Origin: an uncultured Candidatus Poseidoniales archaeon
Lineage (GTDB): Archaea > Thermoplasmatota > Poseidoniia > Poseidoniales > Thalassarchaeaceae
Length of the DNA stretch: 64,000 bases
Direction: 5' to 3'
Assembly: GCA_902625325.1 (NCBI GenBank)
Contig: CACOAW010000006.1
Coordinates: 1 to 64,000 of the forward strand
The notes under the pieces were generated by a model. That model saw only the letters and a list, made by a program, of their open reading frames with translations, searched no databases and was not told where the DNA came from. Each line of letters starts with the position of its first letter. Position 1 is the first letter of the stretch. The position numbers were made by a program, and so were the translations under genes. This document shows, piece by piece, positions 25,647 to 35,226 of this stretch.

Positions 25647-27262
25647 CTCCTGCCATGTACTATATTGGAATGGGTTCAATAGTGTTGGAAAGTACTGAGC
25701 CACGGAACATGAAGGAATGGCTGCGGGGTCTCAATAGGCCGTCATCAACGGTACTGGTTGCTGGAATTCTAGTACTTGGGACGGCAGGAGGCGGGCTATT
25801 GTATGGGGAAGAGATTTCGAACTGGGTTGGTGGGGACACTAAATACGAACTTATCGACTTTGACTCAAACCAAACCAGAGCCTATGCCCAAGGACTTGTG
25901 AATCTAGGGGATCCAGTCTGGGGAGGGAGGCTTTCAGGTACCGTCGAAGAAGAGAACGCCGCTCAATCCATTAAGACCAACTTCTCAAACAGCGGGCTTC
26001 CTTCCACTCTAGAGGAGTTTGAGGTCCCGTTGTACTACATGGGAAATTCATTCGAACTAATGATTTGTAACTCCGGTACCCTTGGAGGGGTTTTCGGGGG
26101 ACCGACCCCATGTACGGTTGCCGATATTAATCGAGAAGAGACGAACTTCCAGCATACCGTGGACTTCGTTGTTCAGGGATACAGCGGAAGCGTAGATATT
26201 CCTGCCAGCAGTAATGTTGAGGTCGTAGATCTTGGAATGGGGAATGCATCTGAGGACTGGGACGCCGCAATCAACGGGGTTGGCTTGGTATGGATTCGTG
26301 ATGGGGAGGATGGTCAGGCTGGAACGGAAAGCAACACGGTCCTGATGAAGAGGGCTCAGGAAAACGGCCTCAGAGGATTGATCACTGTAAATTCTAGGCA
26401 GAACTGCGAAGATTTGGTAGCCGGAGATTGCATCCCCTACTCGAAATCCCTGGATATTACTCAGTTCGAGGAGAGGCCCTACGATATTGGCTTCGTGATG
26501 GTATCTAGAAGCGTCGGGGAGAAGATTTCAGAGCAGGTTGTAAATTCTGGCGGTATGCTTGGATTCCAAGTCGATGTGGACAACCAGAACAATGGGAACA
26601 TACATGTTCCCTGCGGAATCCTAGAGGGGGAGACTGACCAATTGATTGTAATCGGCGCTCATCACGATACGGTGTATAATGGCCAAGGAGCAGTGGACAA
26701 CACCGCAGGAACAGCAACTGTAATGGAGATAGCTAGGCAATTTGGGATTCTTCATTCGGAACTCGGTGACCCGAAGATGACGGTGTACTTCTGCACATGG
26801 GGTGGCGAAGAGGAAGGCCTGTGGGGTTCTAAGGAGTGGGTGGACAAGCATAGGGATAACCTCGCTGAAAACCTCAGGTTATACATCAATCTAGATATGA
26901 ACCACGTTGATGCTGAGAGGAACTCAGGGGTTATCCTCCAAGGCAATAGCAAAACTGACGTTCGCCATATCAAAGGCATAGTGGAAGAGTTCTCATCTTC
27001 CCACCCAGAGCTTTACGAAAAGTATAGCATTACGGTTAGAGAACTAGAGTCAGAGCAGATGCCCTACAATTCAGATCATGCCCCATTCGTTTATGAAGTG
27101 CATCAAAAGGAGGGCGAGTTTGGCAAGGCGATGCTCTGCTATGGTTCTGGATCGTTGGAGTACCACACCTACTTAGACAACATGGACAGATTCAACGAAG
27201 AGAGCTTAGCTGTATCTGGCATTATCTATGGGTCCCTAATAAGGCACCTAGCCTGGAACTAA
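25613..27262 (+). CDS. Membrane-anchored/secreted M28-family aminopeptidase with PA-like insert (start uncertain, e.g. 25652 or 25712)
   Basis: VIGAHHDTVYNGQGAVDNTAGTATVMEIAR, WGGEEEGLWGSKEWV, YINLDMNHVD, YNSDHAPFV; N-terminal hydrophobic segment. Confidence 0.9.
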   Translation: MVGRRGPIGRLTPAMYYIGMGSIVLESTEPRNMKEWLRGLNRPSSTVLVAGILVLGTAGGGLLYGEEISNWVGGDTKYELIDFDSNQTRAYAQGLVNLGDPVWGGRLSGTVEEENAAQSIKTNFSNSGLPSTLEEFEVPLYYMGNSFELMICNSGTLGGVFGGPTPCTVADINREETNFQHTVDFVVQGYSGSVDIPASSNVEVVDLGMGNASEDWDAAINGVGLVWIRDGEDGQAGTESNTVLMKRAQENGLRGLITVNSRQNCEDLVAGDCIPYSKSLDITQFEERPYDIGFVMVSRSVGEKISEQVVNSGGMLGFQVDVDNQNNGNIHVPCGILEGETDQLIVIGAHHDTVYNGQGAVDNTAGTATVMEIARQFGILHSELGDPKMTVYFCTWGGEEEGLWGSKEWVDKHRDNLAENLRLYINLDMNHVDAERNSGVILQGNSKTDVRHIKGIVEEFSSSHPELYEKYSITVRELESEQMPYNSDHAPFVYEVHQKEGEFGKAMLCYGSGSLEYHTYLDNMDRFNEESLAVSGIIYGSLIRHLAWN

Positions 27263-27723
27263 GCGGAGCAGAAAGAGACAATCTCTTCGTAATCCGGCTC
27301 AACTCCTGGGTTTTCTGCTACCCAACGATACTGAACCGTCCCCTCACTATCAATAATTATGACCACTCGATTGGCGCTGACGTAGCCCTCAATACCCCCC
27401 AATCCGATGAATTTTGCATCATATGCCTCCACGACGACTCTATCCAAATCCGATAGTAGTTCGAATTCTAGGTTGTATCTTCTGGAGAATTCCGCATTAG
27501 CCCACGGGGAGTCGACGCTTATCCCCAATACGGTTGCATTACAATTGTTTAGCTTGGCAAGATTTTCCTGGAATGAGCACATCTCTTGGTCACAAACGCC
27601 CGTAAAGGCTCCCGGATAAAATGCTAGAATCACAGTCTTTCCATGATTTTCAGACAGTGTTACTGCTTCCTTGGAGGTGTTCTTCAGTGTGAAATCGGGC
27701 GCCGTATCGCCTACTTTTACCAT
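27259..27723 (-). CDS. Peroxiredoxin (AhpC/TSA, BCP-like)
   Basis: GDTAPDFTLKN, FYPGAFTGVCDQEMCSF, VLGISVDSPWANAEF. Confidence 0.92.
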   Translation of the reverse strand: MVKVGDTAPDFTLKNTSKEAVTLSENHGKTVILAFYPGAFTGVCDQEMCSFQENLAKLNNCNATVLGISVDSPWANAEFSRRYNLEFELLSDLDRVVVEAYDAKFIGLGGIEGYVSANRVVIIIDSEGTVQYRWVAENPGVEPDYEEIVSFCSA

Positions 27724-27762
27724 GTTGGGGCTAGGGGGTCTGTAATTTGAAGGTGCCTAGAT

Positions 27763-29532
27763 TCACATTCTCTCCGGGACATTGATCCCCATCATTTCCA
27801 ACCCCAGTTTCAGTTCTCTGGAGGTGACTTCGCAAAGAGCAAGACGTCTCTGAGAAACTGCTTCAATATCCTCCTTGAGTATTCCGCAATTCTCGTAAAA
27901 GGAAGCAAAAGATGATGCTATTGAATGCAGATGCTTGCAGAGCTTATGGGGGCTGAAAGTTGAAACTGAGTCATCTAAGATCGAAGGGAATTCCACTAGT
28001 CTTCTGGAAAGTAAAATCTCCTCATCCCTGAGGTTGCTAAATTCGCTATCCATTAGAGATTCGAAACTCGTTGTTAGAGATTGCCTATCGCCCCCCCACT
28101 TCCTAAAGATACTGGATATTCTGGCGTATGCGTATTGAAGATATGGAGCAGTATTTCCCTCGAATGATAGCATCTTCTCCCAGTCGAAAACGTAATCCTT
28201 GGTCCTCTCGGTTGATAGGTCGGCGTACTTCACGGCACCGATTCCCACCGCTCGAGCGACTTCTTCCCTTTCCTTGCCTAGTAAATCTGGATTCTTGTCA
28301 TCTATAGACTGCTCAGCACGCCATATTGCTTCTTCAAGAAGGTCATGGAGCTTTATCACCTCACCCTCTCTACTCTTCAGAACCTTGCCGTCAGTATCCA
28401 AAACAGATCCGAAGTTTACGTGCACAGCTTGATGATTATGACTCATGAAACCGGCTTTCTTTGCTACTTGGAATACCATCTCGAAATGCTGTTTCTGAGG
28501 GGTCCCGACAACATACAGGAATCCATCACAGCCCAGTCTCTCAACCCTGTCTATTATGCACGCCAAATCTGAAGTGCTGTAGTTGTAACCACCATCTGCC
28601 TTCCTAATTATCATTGGAAGGGGTTCTCCTTCTCGATTAACCCAACCTCCCGGGAAAACGACATCTGCGCCATCGCTCTGCTCGAGGTCTCCGGATTCTC
28701 TGAGTCTGTCTACTACCTCTGGTAGCAGTTCTTGATAACTGGACTCGCCTCTAATATCGTCGTCGGTAAGCATGACTCCGAGCATTGAGTAAACTTCGTT
28801 GAAGTACCTCATTGACTCGTTCACTAGAATGCGCCACAAACGGAGCGTCTCAGCATCCCCTCCCTGTAGTAGTACTACACGGCTCCTCGAACGATTAGCG
28901 AATTCTTCATCCGAGACGAACTTTGATCTGGCTTGCTTGTAGAAGGAATCCAGGTCTCCTACTCCTAATTCGTCTGCAGCGCGGTCTTCCCCTAAATCTA
29001 GGAGATGCTCTATCAACATACCGAATGGAGTACCCCAGTCTCCTACGTGATTCTCTCTAATGACGTTGTGCCCCTTGAATTCCAGCATCCTTACTATCGT
29101 GTCTCCGATAACTGTTGATCTAAGGTGTCCCACATGCATCTCTTTGGCGACATTCGGAGCAGAGTAGTCCACGACGAAGGTTTTCTTCTGGTCAACACTA
29201 ACTCCAAGCCTAGGATCCGCAAGTAATATGCATATTCGATTCGACAGCCATTCTGGTTTGGCTGTAATATTAACAAAGCCACTCATAGATGAAACGATGG
29301 CGATTGATTGCAAATCAGACGCGACGAGTTCGGAAATCTGTTTGGCTATTTCCTGAGGTGCCTTTTTCAGAATTCCAGCTAGAGAGTGGCACGGAAGAGC
29401 CACATCCCCGTGATCCTCAACAGTTGCCTTTCCGAGAAGGGGGAGCCATATTGATTCGGGTACGTCCAGTGAATTCATGGCATTAGAGAATATGGGTTTC
29501 AATTGGTTAATCAATTCCTTAATCCGAACCAC
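27763..29532 (-). CDS. argS: Arginyl-tRNA synthetase
   Basis: DYSAPNVAKEMHVGHLRSTVIGD; YVVGTPQKQHF; FGSVLDTDGKVLKSREGEVIKLHDLL; C-terminal anticodon-binding domain. Confidence 0.96.
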   Translation of the reverse strand: MVRIKELINQLKPIFSNAMNSLDVPESIWLPLLGKATVEDHGDVALPCHSLAGILKKAPQEIAKQISELVASDLQSIAIVSSMSGFVNITAKPEWLSNRICILLADPRLGVSVDQKKTFVVDYSAPNVAKEMHVGHLRSTVIGDTIVRMLEFKGHNVIRENHVGDWGTPFGMLIEHLLDLGEDRAADELGVGDLDSFYKQARSKFVSDEEFANRSRSRVVLLQGGDAETLRLWRILVNESMRYFNEVYSMLGVMLTDDDIRGESSYQELLPEVVDRLRESGDLEQSDGADVVFPGGWVNREGEPLPMIIRKADGGYNYSTSDLACIIDRVERLGCDGFLYVVGTPQKQHFEMVFQVAKKAGFMSHNHQAVHVNFGSVLDTDGKVLKSREGEVIKLHDLLEEAIWRAEQSIDDKNPDLLGKEREEVARAVGIGAVKYADLSTERTKDYVFDWEKMLSFEGNTAPYLQYAYARISSIFRKWGGDRQSLTTSFESLMDSEFSNLRDEEILLSRRLVEFPSILDDSVSTFSPHKLCKHLHSIASSFASFYENCGILKEDIEAVSQRRLALCEVTSRELKLGLEMMGINVPERM

Positions 29533-29533
29533 C

Positions 29534-30781
29534 TCACGAAATTGCGTACCTCAAAAGTGCTGCTATGCCCCCAAAAGCAGTGTTCAGAGTAGCCCCCTCT
29601 TCGGTATCGAGAGAAATTATTCGCACCTTTGCCGAAGTGTGACCGGCCAGAACAGTCAGTTCATCTATCAATTCCATCGAGTTTTCATCGTCTTCGAAGA
29701 CTTTGTCTGACCCACATTCCGGGCAATTCGGTGGTGCAGAGAATTTGTCATGTGATGTTTTCCAAGAATTCTTGCACTCTTTGCAAATCCATTGCACCCT
29801 TCTCTTTGTTACTGCCTCTGAGATCAAAAGAGTCTCTACTGCTCCTTGGTCTAGTGCTGAGCGGATCATCACTTCCCCATACGTTGCCTTGGGATTTGCC
29901 TGCATCACCTCTCGTAGGAACCTATCAACTATAGTTCTCTCAACATCTAACTCTATCTGATCCATTGTAGATCCGGCGCGTTGGACCAATTCCCTCAATC
30001 CGCTTTCGTTGGAGTAACCTACGTCGAAGAAGGGCTCTGCAATTAGTTTCTTTATTTCGTGGTGAAAATAGTCATTCTTCACTACGAAGTCCTTTGTTGC
30101 CCCAGGACCGCCAATGATTATTCCCTTCAAGTCATTTACCATCGGAAGCCAGTAATTGCATGCTCTCTCTGTGGCTTTCTTGAAGAAGTTATGAGCGGCT
30201 TCTTCGATAAGACGCTCGAATCTCTGAGCAGACTGGCCCCCTCTCCCGTGTTTTGAGGGGACCAGGGAGGTGATGTGCTCCTGGAAATGCAGCCTTTTCC
30301 CGGATGCCAGTCCATAGGCGGCCTCGGACCTGTCAATTACGAACAACCCGTAAGAAGTTCGATCAATTAGCATCTCTTCTAGCTGGCTGATCTCGAAGGT
30401 TGAGTCGCATCTGTATCTGAAAGATGAAAATGGCTCAGGCGGATTATCGATTACTGTTGATGTCAATCTTGTCTTGTTATTTCCCACGATGACGTGTCCA
30501 ACAAAAATGGCAATTCCCCCTTCTCCCGGAGTCTTATACCTGTTGAGTGAGGAAATTGCTGATTCCAAAGCGTCCGTAACATGTTTCTTTGTTGATTTTG
30601 ACTTGATATTAGCAGCCTGACCCATCTCGTTTCCTAGTTGATGCCGAACATCGCTAATCATCTTCTCAGGAGGGATGACTACCGTGACTAGTTCTGTCCC
30701 CATGCCTTTCATCTCAGACAGTTCCTTGAGGCTCTTCTTTAGCCGTAGTCGGCGCTGCTGTAGTTCCAAATCCTCGGACAT
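29534..30781 (-). CDS. prf1: Archaeal peptide chain release factor aRF1
   Basis: NIKS (ANIKSKSTKKHVTDALESAI) and GGQ (KHGRGGQSAQRFERL) motifs; zinc-finger CxxC pairs near C-terminus. Confidence 0.96.
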   Translation of the reverse strand: MSEDLELQQRRLRLKKSLKELSEMKGMGTELVTVVIPPEKMISDVRHQLGNEMGQAANIKSKSTKKHVTDALESAISSLNRYKTPGEGGIAIFVGHVIVGNNKTRLTSTVIDNPPEPFSSFRYRCDSTFEISQLEEMLIDRTSYGLFVIDRSEAAYGLASGKRLHFQEHITSLVPSKHGRGGQSAQRFERLIEEAAHNFFKKATERACNYWLPMVNDLKGIIIGGPGATKDFVVKNDYFHHEIKKLIAEPFFDVGYSNESGLRELVQRAGSTMDQIELDVERTIVDRFLREVMQANPKATYGEVMIRSALDQGAVETLLISEAVTKRRVQWICKECKNSWKTSHDKFSAPPNCPECGSDKVFEDDENSMELIDELTVLAGHTSAKVRIISLDTEEGATLNTAFGGIAALLRYAIS

Positions 30782-30877
30782 GCTCCTCCTCCGTGTTCAG
30801 CCACGAAGGCCGGCATTTCAACCCTTCAGCGCTGCAAGAGCATACGTATTGAAAGGCAAGGTGCCAACCAATGGACG

Positions 30878-31579
30878 ATGACGACGGTTGTTGTTGCTCT
30901 TGGGGGGAGCCTTCTGAGACCGGAAGTGGAGGAGCGTCACAAATGGCTGGAAGATATGGTTGAAGTGGTGAAGAATAGCGTAAAACCCGGCGTTAAACTA
31001 GCATTAGTAGTTGGAGGGGGTGCTCCTGCTCGGGAAGGCATAGATCTGGCCAGACCGGTAATCCACGACATATCTCGTCTTGATAGAATAGGAATTACAG
31101 CTACCAGGCTGAATGCAACAATAGTCAGAGAAGCCATTGCAGAAGGAGGAGTCGAGGTTTCAGGGAATATTCCGAAAAGCATCGATGAGGCAGTTGATGA
31201 ATTGTCGGATTTCCCAGTAGTTGTAATGGGAGGGACGGTTCCAGGCCATACCACTGATGCAGTAGCAATCAAATTGGCAGTACAATTCGAAGCCGACAAG
31301 TGCATAATAGCAACGAATGTTGCAAAGGTTCACTCTGAAGACCCAAGGGAGAATCCGGGTGCAGAATCCTTTGACAAGTTGACTCTGGATGAATTACAAC
31401 AAATCGTAGGTCCGCCTGATCATTCAGATGCGGGTTCTTCGAAGGTTGTTGACCCCGTTGGCGTTGGGGAGGCTAGGGAGAATGGACTCTCCCTAGATAT
31501 CCTCGATGGAAGGGACCCTCGAAGAATATCCTCCTCCATAAATGGGGAAAATTTCGAAGGAACGATGGTGACCCCATAA
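30878..31579 (+). CDS. pyrH: Archaeal-type UMP kinase
   Basis: VVALGGSLLRPE, LVVGGGAPAREGIDLARPV, VVMGGTVPGHTTDAVAIKLA. Confidence 0.88.
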   Translation: MTTVVVALGGSLLRPEVEERHKWLEDMVEVVKNSVKPGVKLALVVGGGAPAREGIDLARPVIHDISRLDRIGITATRLNATIVREAIAEGGVEVSGNIPKSIDEAVDELSDFPVVVMGGTVPGHTTDAVAIKLAVQFEADKCIIATNVAKVHSEDPRENPGAESFDKLTLDELQQIVGPPDHSDAGSSKVVDPVGVGEARENGLSLDILDGRDPRRISSSINGENFEGTMVTP

Positions 31580-31887
31580 TGGCCAGTAGAAAGGATACAA
31601 TACTGAAAGCCGCACAGAGGACGGCGAAACAGGCTCATTCCGCTGCGACCCAGAGAAGGAAAAAGCCATCATCCAGAGTCAAAGTGGATCCACATAGACA
31701 TTGCTCGGTTTGCTGGAAACCAATTTTCCTGGAAAGCGACCCCCCGATCTGTGGAGACGGTGAGTGCATTAGGATGTACGAAAGGAGGGAGAAGTCGAGG
31801 AAGCGATTCTCTTTCATAATGTATCTCGGTATTGCTGTTTTCCTAGGAATGCTAGTAGTTCAGATCTACATGGGGGCGTCGGGTTGA
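31579..31887 (+). CDS. DUF2116-like zinc-ribbon protein with C-terminal TM helix
   Basis: HCSVCWKPIFLESDPPICGDGECIRMYERREKSRKRFSFIMYLGIAVFLGMLVVQIYMG. Confidence 0.8.
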   Translation: MASRKDTILKAAQRTAKQAHSAATQRRKKPSSRVKVDPHRHCSVCWKPIFLESDPPICGDGECIRMYERREKSRKRFSFIMYLGIAVFLGMLVVQIYMGASG

Positions 31888-31915
31888 ACAGTGGAGATTT
31901 AGGAGTGAAGTTACC

Positions 31916-32500
31916 ATGATGGTCAGAATCCTCTCTCTGCTGCCTATGTTATGTGGATTACTATGCGCCTTGATTGTGGTTTTGAGTCTGTTTGGATACC
32001 AAGCTCCGACCACAACCAGCGAGGCCCCAATTGTTCCATGCTCTGACGGAGATGAGGGGTGCAATGTGGCAATGAATCTGGAAGATATGGAAGTTCCAAC
32101 GGCATTCGCCCTACTTGATATTACATTGGAGATAGAATGGAAAGAGCCTGAAAGAGGGTGGTTGGGAGTGGTAGACGCATCTGCGGCCGAAGAATGCCCT
32201 CCTGATTCGTCCACACGACTTACCACCTGTACCGAGGCGGAGATAACGAAGTATCTCATAGTAGGAGGGCCAGATAATGGTGGTTTGATGACATTCAGGT
32301 TGGAACCCGGAGAATACAGATTCGTGACGGGAGGATACGAGGGTTCTGGACTCTCCATGCAGGATGTGGACATGGACGCGAGTATCCACTTGGACAATTA
32401 CGTCGAGATAGTTCTCGCAGCGACCGCTGCCCTTCTATTATTAGGGGCAGGAGAGATGGCTTTTCCCGTTCGAAACCTGCTCAATCGCTTTAGACGCTAA
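31916..32500 (+). CDS. Hypothetical membrane protein (two TM segments)
   Basis: N-terminal TM LLPMLCGLLCALIVVLSLFGY and C-terminal TM IVLAATAALLLLGAGEMAF. Confidence 0.7.
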   Translation: MMVRILSLLPMLCGLLCALIVVLSLFGYQAPTTTSEAPIVPCSDGDEGCNVAMNLEDMEVPTAFALLDITLEIEWKEPERGWLGVVDASAAEECPPDSSTRLTTCTEAEITKYLIVGGPDNGGLMTFRLEPGEYRFVTGGYEGSGLSMQDVDMDASIHLDNYVEIVLAATAALLLLGAGEMAFPVRNLLNRFRR

Positions 32501-32551
32501 GTGTAAGCCATACTCAGTATCGTTGAATAACCCCTTCGGATTGGGTTAAAC

Positions 32552-32668
32552 ATGCGCGTAACGAAGTGCCCAAATTGCGGTTCGGAGGTAGACGTTTCCG
32601 GGATATCCGCCTCATACGGAGGTCACGACTTCTATTGCGTAATCTGCGGCCATTCATGGCACGTCTAG
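32552..32668 (+). CDS. 38-aa zinc-ribbon microprotein, not in supplied ORF track
   Basis: MRVTKCPNCGSEVDVSGISASYGGHDFYCVICGHSWHV*; two CxxCG knuckles. Confidence 0.75.
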   Translation: MRVTKCPNCGSEVDVSGISASYGGHDFYCVICGHSWHV

Positions 32669-33715
32669 ATCGAAGTCCTCTCTTGCTTCATCCTCTCTAG
32701 GCCAGTTCTCAGGAAGTTTCAATGGATCTTCCACCCTGTCCGCATCGATAATCCCAATCAGATCAGAACGCAGATCCTCAAGCCCATGCCCTGTTACTGA
32801 ACTAATCCTATGGTCATCTGCAGAGTGTTCTTCTTCGGTTATATCGAACTTGGATGAAACTAGTAGGACTCTCCTATCGGAGAGAAGGCCTCTCACCTCC
32901 ATCAGGAGTCTCTCCTGCTCTGAAATGGGAGTTGTAGACTCTGAAGATCTGTCTATCAAGAAGAGAAGTATATCGCCTAGGTGCTCTAGGGCGGCAATGG
33001 CCTGCATCTCAATTTGGTTCCTCTCGTCCATCGGCCGGTCCAGAAGTCCTGGAGTATCCACCATCTGGTATACCCTCCTCCGGTGCGTGAAGTGACCCAC
33101 GTGCAATTGCTTGGTGGTGAATGGGTAAGATGCAACTTGTGGCTCTCCGCTGGATAGTGCCCCGATAAGAGCAGATTTTCCAACATTAGGAGAGCCAGCT
33201 ACCACGATACAGGGTTCACTTGGGTCGATTGAGGGTAGTTTTCTCAGGATATTCCTGGCATCTCCTAGCCAAATGATCTGGGGGGAAATCTGATCAATTA
33301 CCGAGGAAAGTCTCCCGTACGCGTGTCTCCTTGCCTTGTGAAAACCATCAATGTCCCTTAGCCTCAAAATCTTCGCCTGGGCCTCTCCAGAAATTCTCTG
33401 AGACCTCTCTGCAGCCCATTGTAGGGAAGCCAGATTTCTCTTGTAGTCATCACATCCTACTGCTGCGTCCACAAGAGATCGGTCAAATTCTGTTAGTGCA
33501 TTCAGGCTAGGCCACCTATCAACGTACGAGTTCAGAGTCTTTGTCGCCACATCGCATGCAGACTGAACCATTCGGTTCATCTGCTTCCTAACTCTGTGGT
33601 ATTTGTCTGGATCCTCGACCAAATCCGCCTGACTGCTCGCCCTTCCGAATGCTTTGTCAAGAATTTCTTGAGGATAGAGCACGGTCGGAATTGACCTCCA
33701 TTCAACCGATGCCAT
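32654..33715 (-). CDS. nog1: NOG1-family GTPase
   Basis: GSPNVGKSALIGALSSGEPQVASYPFTTKQLHVGHF...VDTPGLLDRPMDERNQIEMQAIAALEHL; start trimmed to Met at 33715 (MASVEWRSIPTVLYPQEILDKAF). Confidence 0.92.
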   Translation of the reverse strand: MASVEWRSIPTVLYPQEILDKAFGRASSQADLVEDPDKYHRVRKQMNRMVQSACDVATKTLNSYVDRWPSLNALTEFDRSLVDAAVGCDDYKRNLASLQWAAERSQRISGEAQAKILRLRDIDGFHKARRHAYGRLSSVIDQISPQIIWLGDARNILRKLPSIDPSEPCIVVAGSPNVGKSALIGALSSGEPQVASYPFTTKQLHVGHFTHRRRVYQMVDTPGLLDRPMDERNQIEMQAIAALEHLGDILLFLIDRSSESTTPISEQERLLMEVRGLLSDRRVLLVSSKFDITEEEHSADDHRISSVTGHGLEDLRSDLIGIIDADRVEDPLKLPENWPREDEAREDFDLDVP

Positions 33716-33831
33716 GGCACTGCCTCCGTCGACTCCGCCACGATATTGCACTTCAATTATTAGCAAAGTTGAGGAGAAAAAGAAAATGTTGTGACCCGCT
33801 TGTTTTTTTATGACCTCCGAAACGTAGGGAC

Positions 33832-34284
33832 ATGTCGGACGCAACGGGCGGAGGTGACGACGGCACCCTGCCACAGTGGGCCATGAGTTTCTTCGAGGAA
33901 TATGGTTCACCGGATCGCGGTGAATTGGGCGATGTTTTTCATGGGCCTCTTCTAGACAGGAAGTACGGCCTTAGGAAAGATGACCTGGTAGAGATTCTTC
34001 TCGATAGTAGGATGCTTCCTGAAGGAAGGGATCCTTGGATAAAGGGGATGATGGTAGGGGGGAGGAGTTCTTCCATCGATATCCTGGACGAAGACAGAGG
34101 TTTCAGGTCTATATCACGAGATGCAATCGTGGAGATAAGGCTAGTTACACACCTAAGGAAGTCCTATATAGAAGATGAAGAGTTACTAAAGTTCGAGAAG
34201 GAAGACATGAAGAGACGGTCCGAGGTTCACGAGATGGCGGAGAAAACCAGTGAGGGGCATGGAAATAATCTGTCTTGGGGGTGA
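33832..34284 (+). CDS. Hypothetical protein
   Basis: 150-aa ORF in operon-like context, overlaps next gene by a few bases. Confidence 0.6.
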   Translation: MSDATGGGDDGTLPQWAMSFFEEYGSPDRGELGDVFHGPLLDRKYGLRKDDLVEILLDSRMLPEGRDPWIKGMMVGGRSSSIDILDEDRGFRSISRDAIVEIRLVTHLRKSYIEDEELLKFEKEDMKRRSEVHEMAEKTSEGHGNNLSWG

Positions 34285-34622
34285 GTTTTTTGGATAATTT
34301 ATCAGATATGGAGTGTATTCCCTGCAAAGGCGGAGTTCCGCCGCTAAGTGAAGAGGAGTCGAGTGCTTTCCTATCTCAGATTCATGATGATTGGGAGGTA
34401 GTGGAGAACCATCACCTAACTCGTACATGGTCATTCCCAGACTTCGCGTCGGCTCTGGAATTTACCAATCAGTTGGGAGAGGTATGTGAGCAGCAGAATC
34501 ACCATGCTGACTTCGAATTAGGATGGGGGAGGGTTGTTTCGGTTATCTATACCCACAAGATTGACGGCCTCACTGAGTCTGACTTTGTGCTGGCGGCCAA
34601 GTTCGACACCATCCAACGGTGA
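34275..34622 (+). CDS. phhB: Pterin-4a-carbinolamine dehydratase-like
   Basis: WEVVENHHLTRTWSFPDFASALEFTNQLGEVCEQQNHHADFELGWGRVVSVIYTHKIDGLTESDFVLAAKFD. Confidence 0.9.
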   Translation: MGVSFLDNLSDMECIPCKGGVPPLSEEESSAFLSQIHDDWEVVENHHLTRTWSFPDFASALEFTNQLGEVCEQQNHHADFELGWGRVVSVIYTHKIDGLTESDFVLAAKFDTIQR

Positions 34623-35194
34623 GAAGGATGGGTGGCATTCAGGAAGCATTGACCTCCAGACGAACAGTTTACAGGTTCAAGCGAAAAAAGGTTCCTGATC
34701 GGACTCTTGAGAGTGCGTTCGAGGCTGCCAGTAATGCGCCCTGTCACAAGAATACGCATCCATGGAAATTCTACGTGATGGGCGAGAAGACCAGGAAATC
34801 GCTGATACCTGAGGTCGAGAAGCTGGCGAAGAAAAAATCGACAGATGGAGAAGAATTAGAGGCCGGAATCTCCAAGGCCATTGAGAAAATTATCTCCCCT
34901 CCTCTGCTGATATGTGTCACTAGCGCCAAAAGTCCTCAGGACCCATTCAGGGAAGAAGAAGACTATGCTGCGACGGCATGTGCAATCCAGAACATGACCC
35001 TATCACTATGGGGCAATGGGGTTGGCTCTCAGTGGAGTACAGGAGCAATAACTCGATCCGATGCTGCATATTCGGCAATCGGCGTATCCAGGGAAAAGGA
35101 GCGGATTGTTGGATTCATCAAGGCGGGATATCCGAAGAAAATTCCATCAATTTCTAAGAAGGCAGTTGAGGAGATAAGGGCATATCTGCCTTAG
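34619..35194 (+). CDS. Nitroreductase-family protein
   Basis: ALTSRRTVYRFKRKKVPDRTLESAFEAASNAPCHKNTHPWKFYV; EEDYAATACAIQNMTLSLWGNGVGSQWSTG. Confidence 0.85.
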   Translation: MRRMGGIQEALTSRRTVYRFKRKKVPDRTLESAFEAASNAPCHKNTHPWKFYVMGEKTRKSLIPEVEKLAKKKSTDGEELEAGISKAIEKIISPPLLICVTSAKSPQDPFREEEDYAATACAIQNMTLSLWGNGVGSQWSTGAITRSDAAYSAIGVSREKERIVGFIKAGYPKKIPSISKKAVEEIRAYLP

Positions 35195-35226
35195 TTTGGT
35201 TCGAATTTGGAAAAGGGATTGGAAAA

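Noticed and set aside
33716-33910. N-terminal extension of the NOG1 ORF to 33910
   Set aside because: Extension overlaps the divergent gene at 33832 and an AT-rich promoter region; NOG1 N-terminus fits the Met at 33715.
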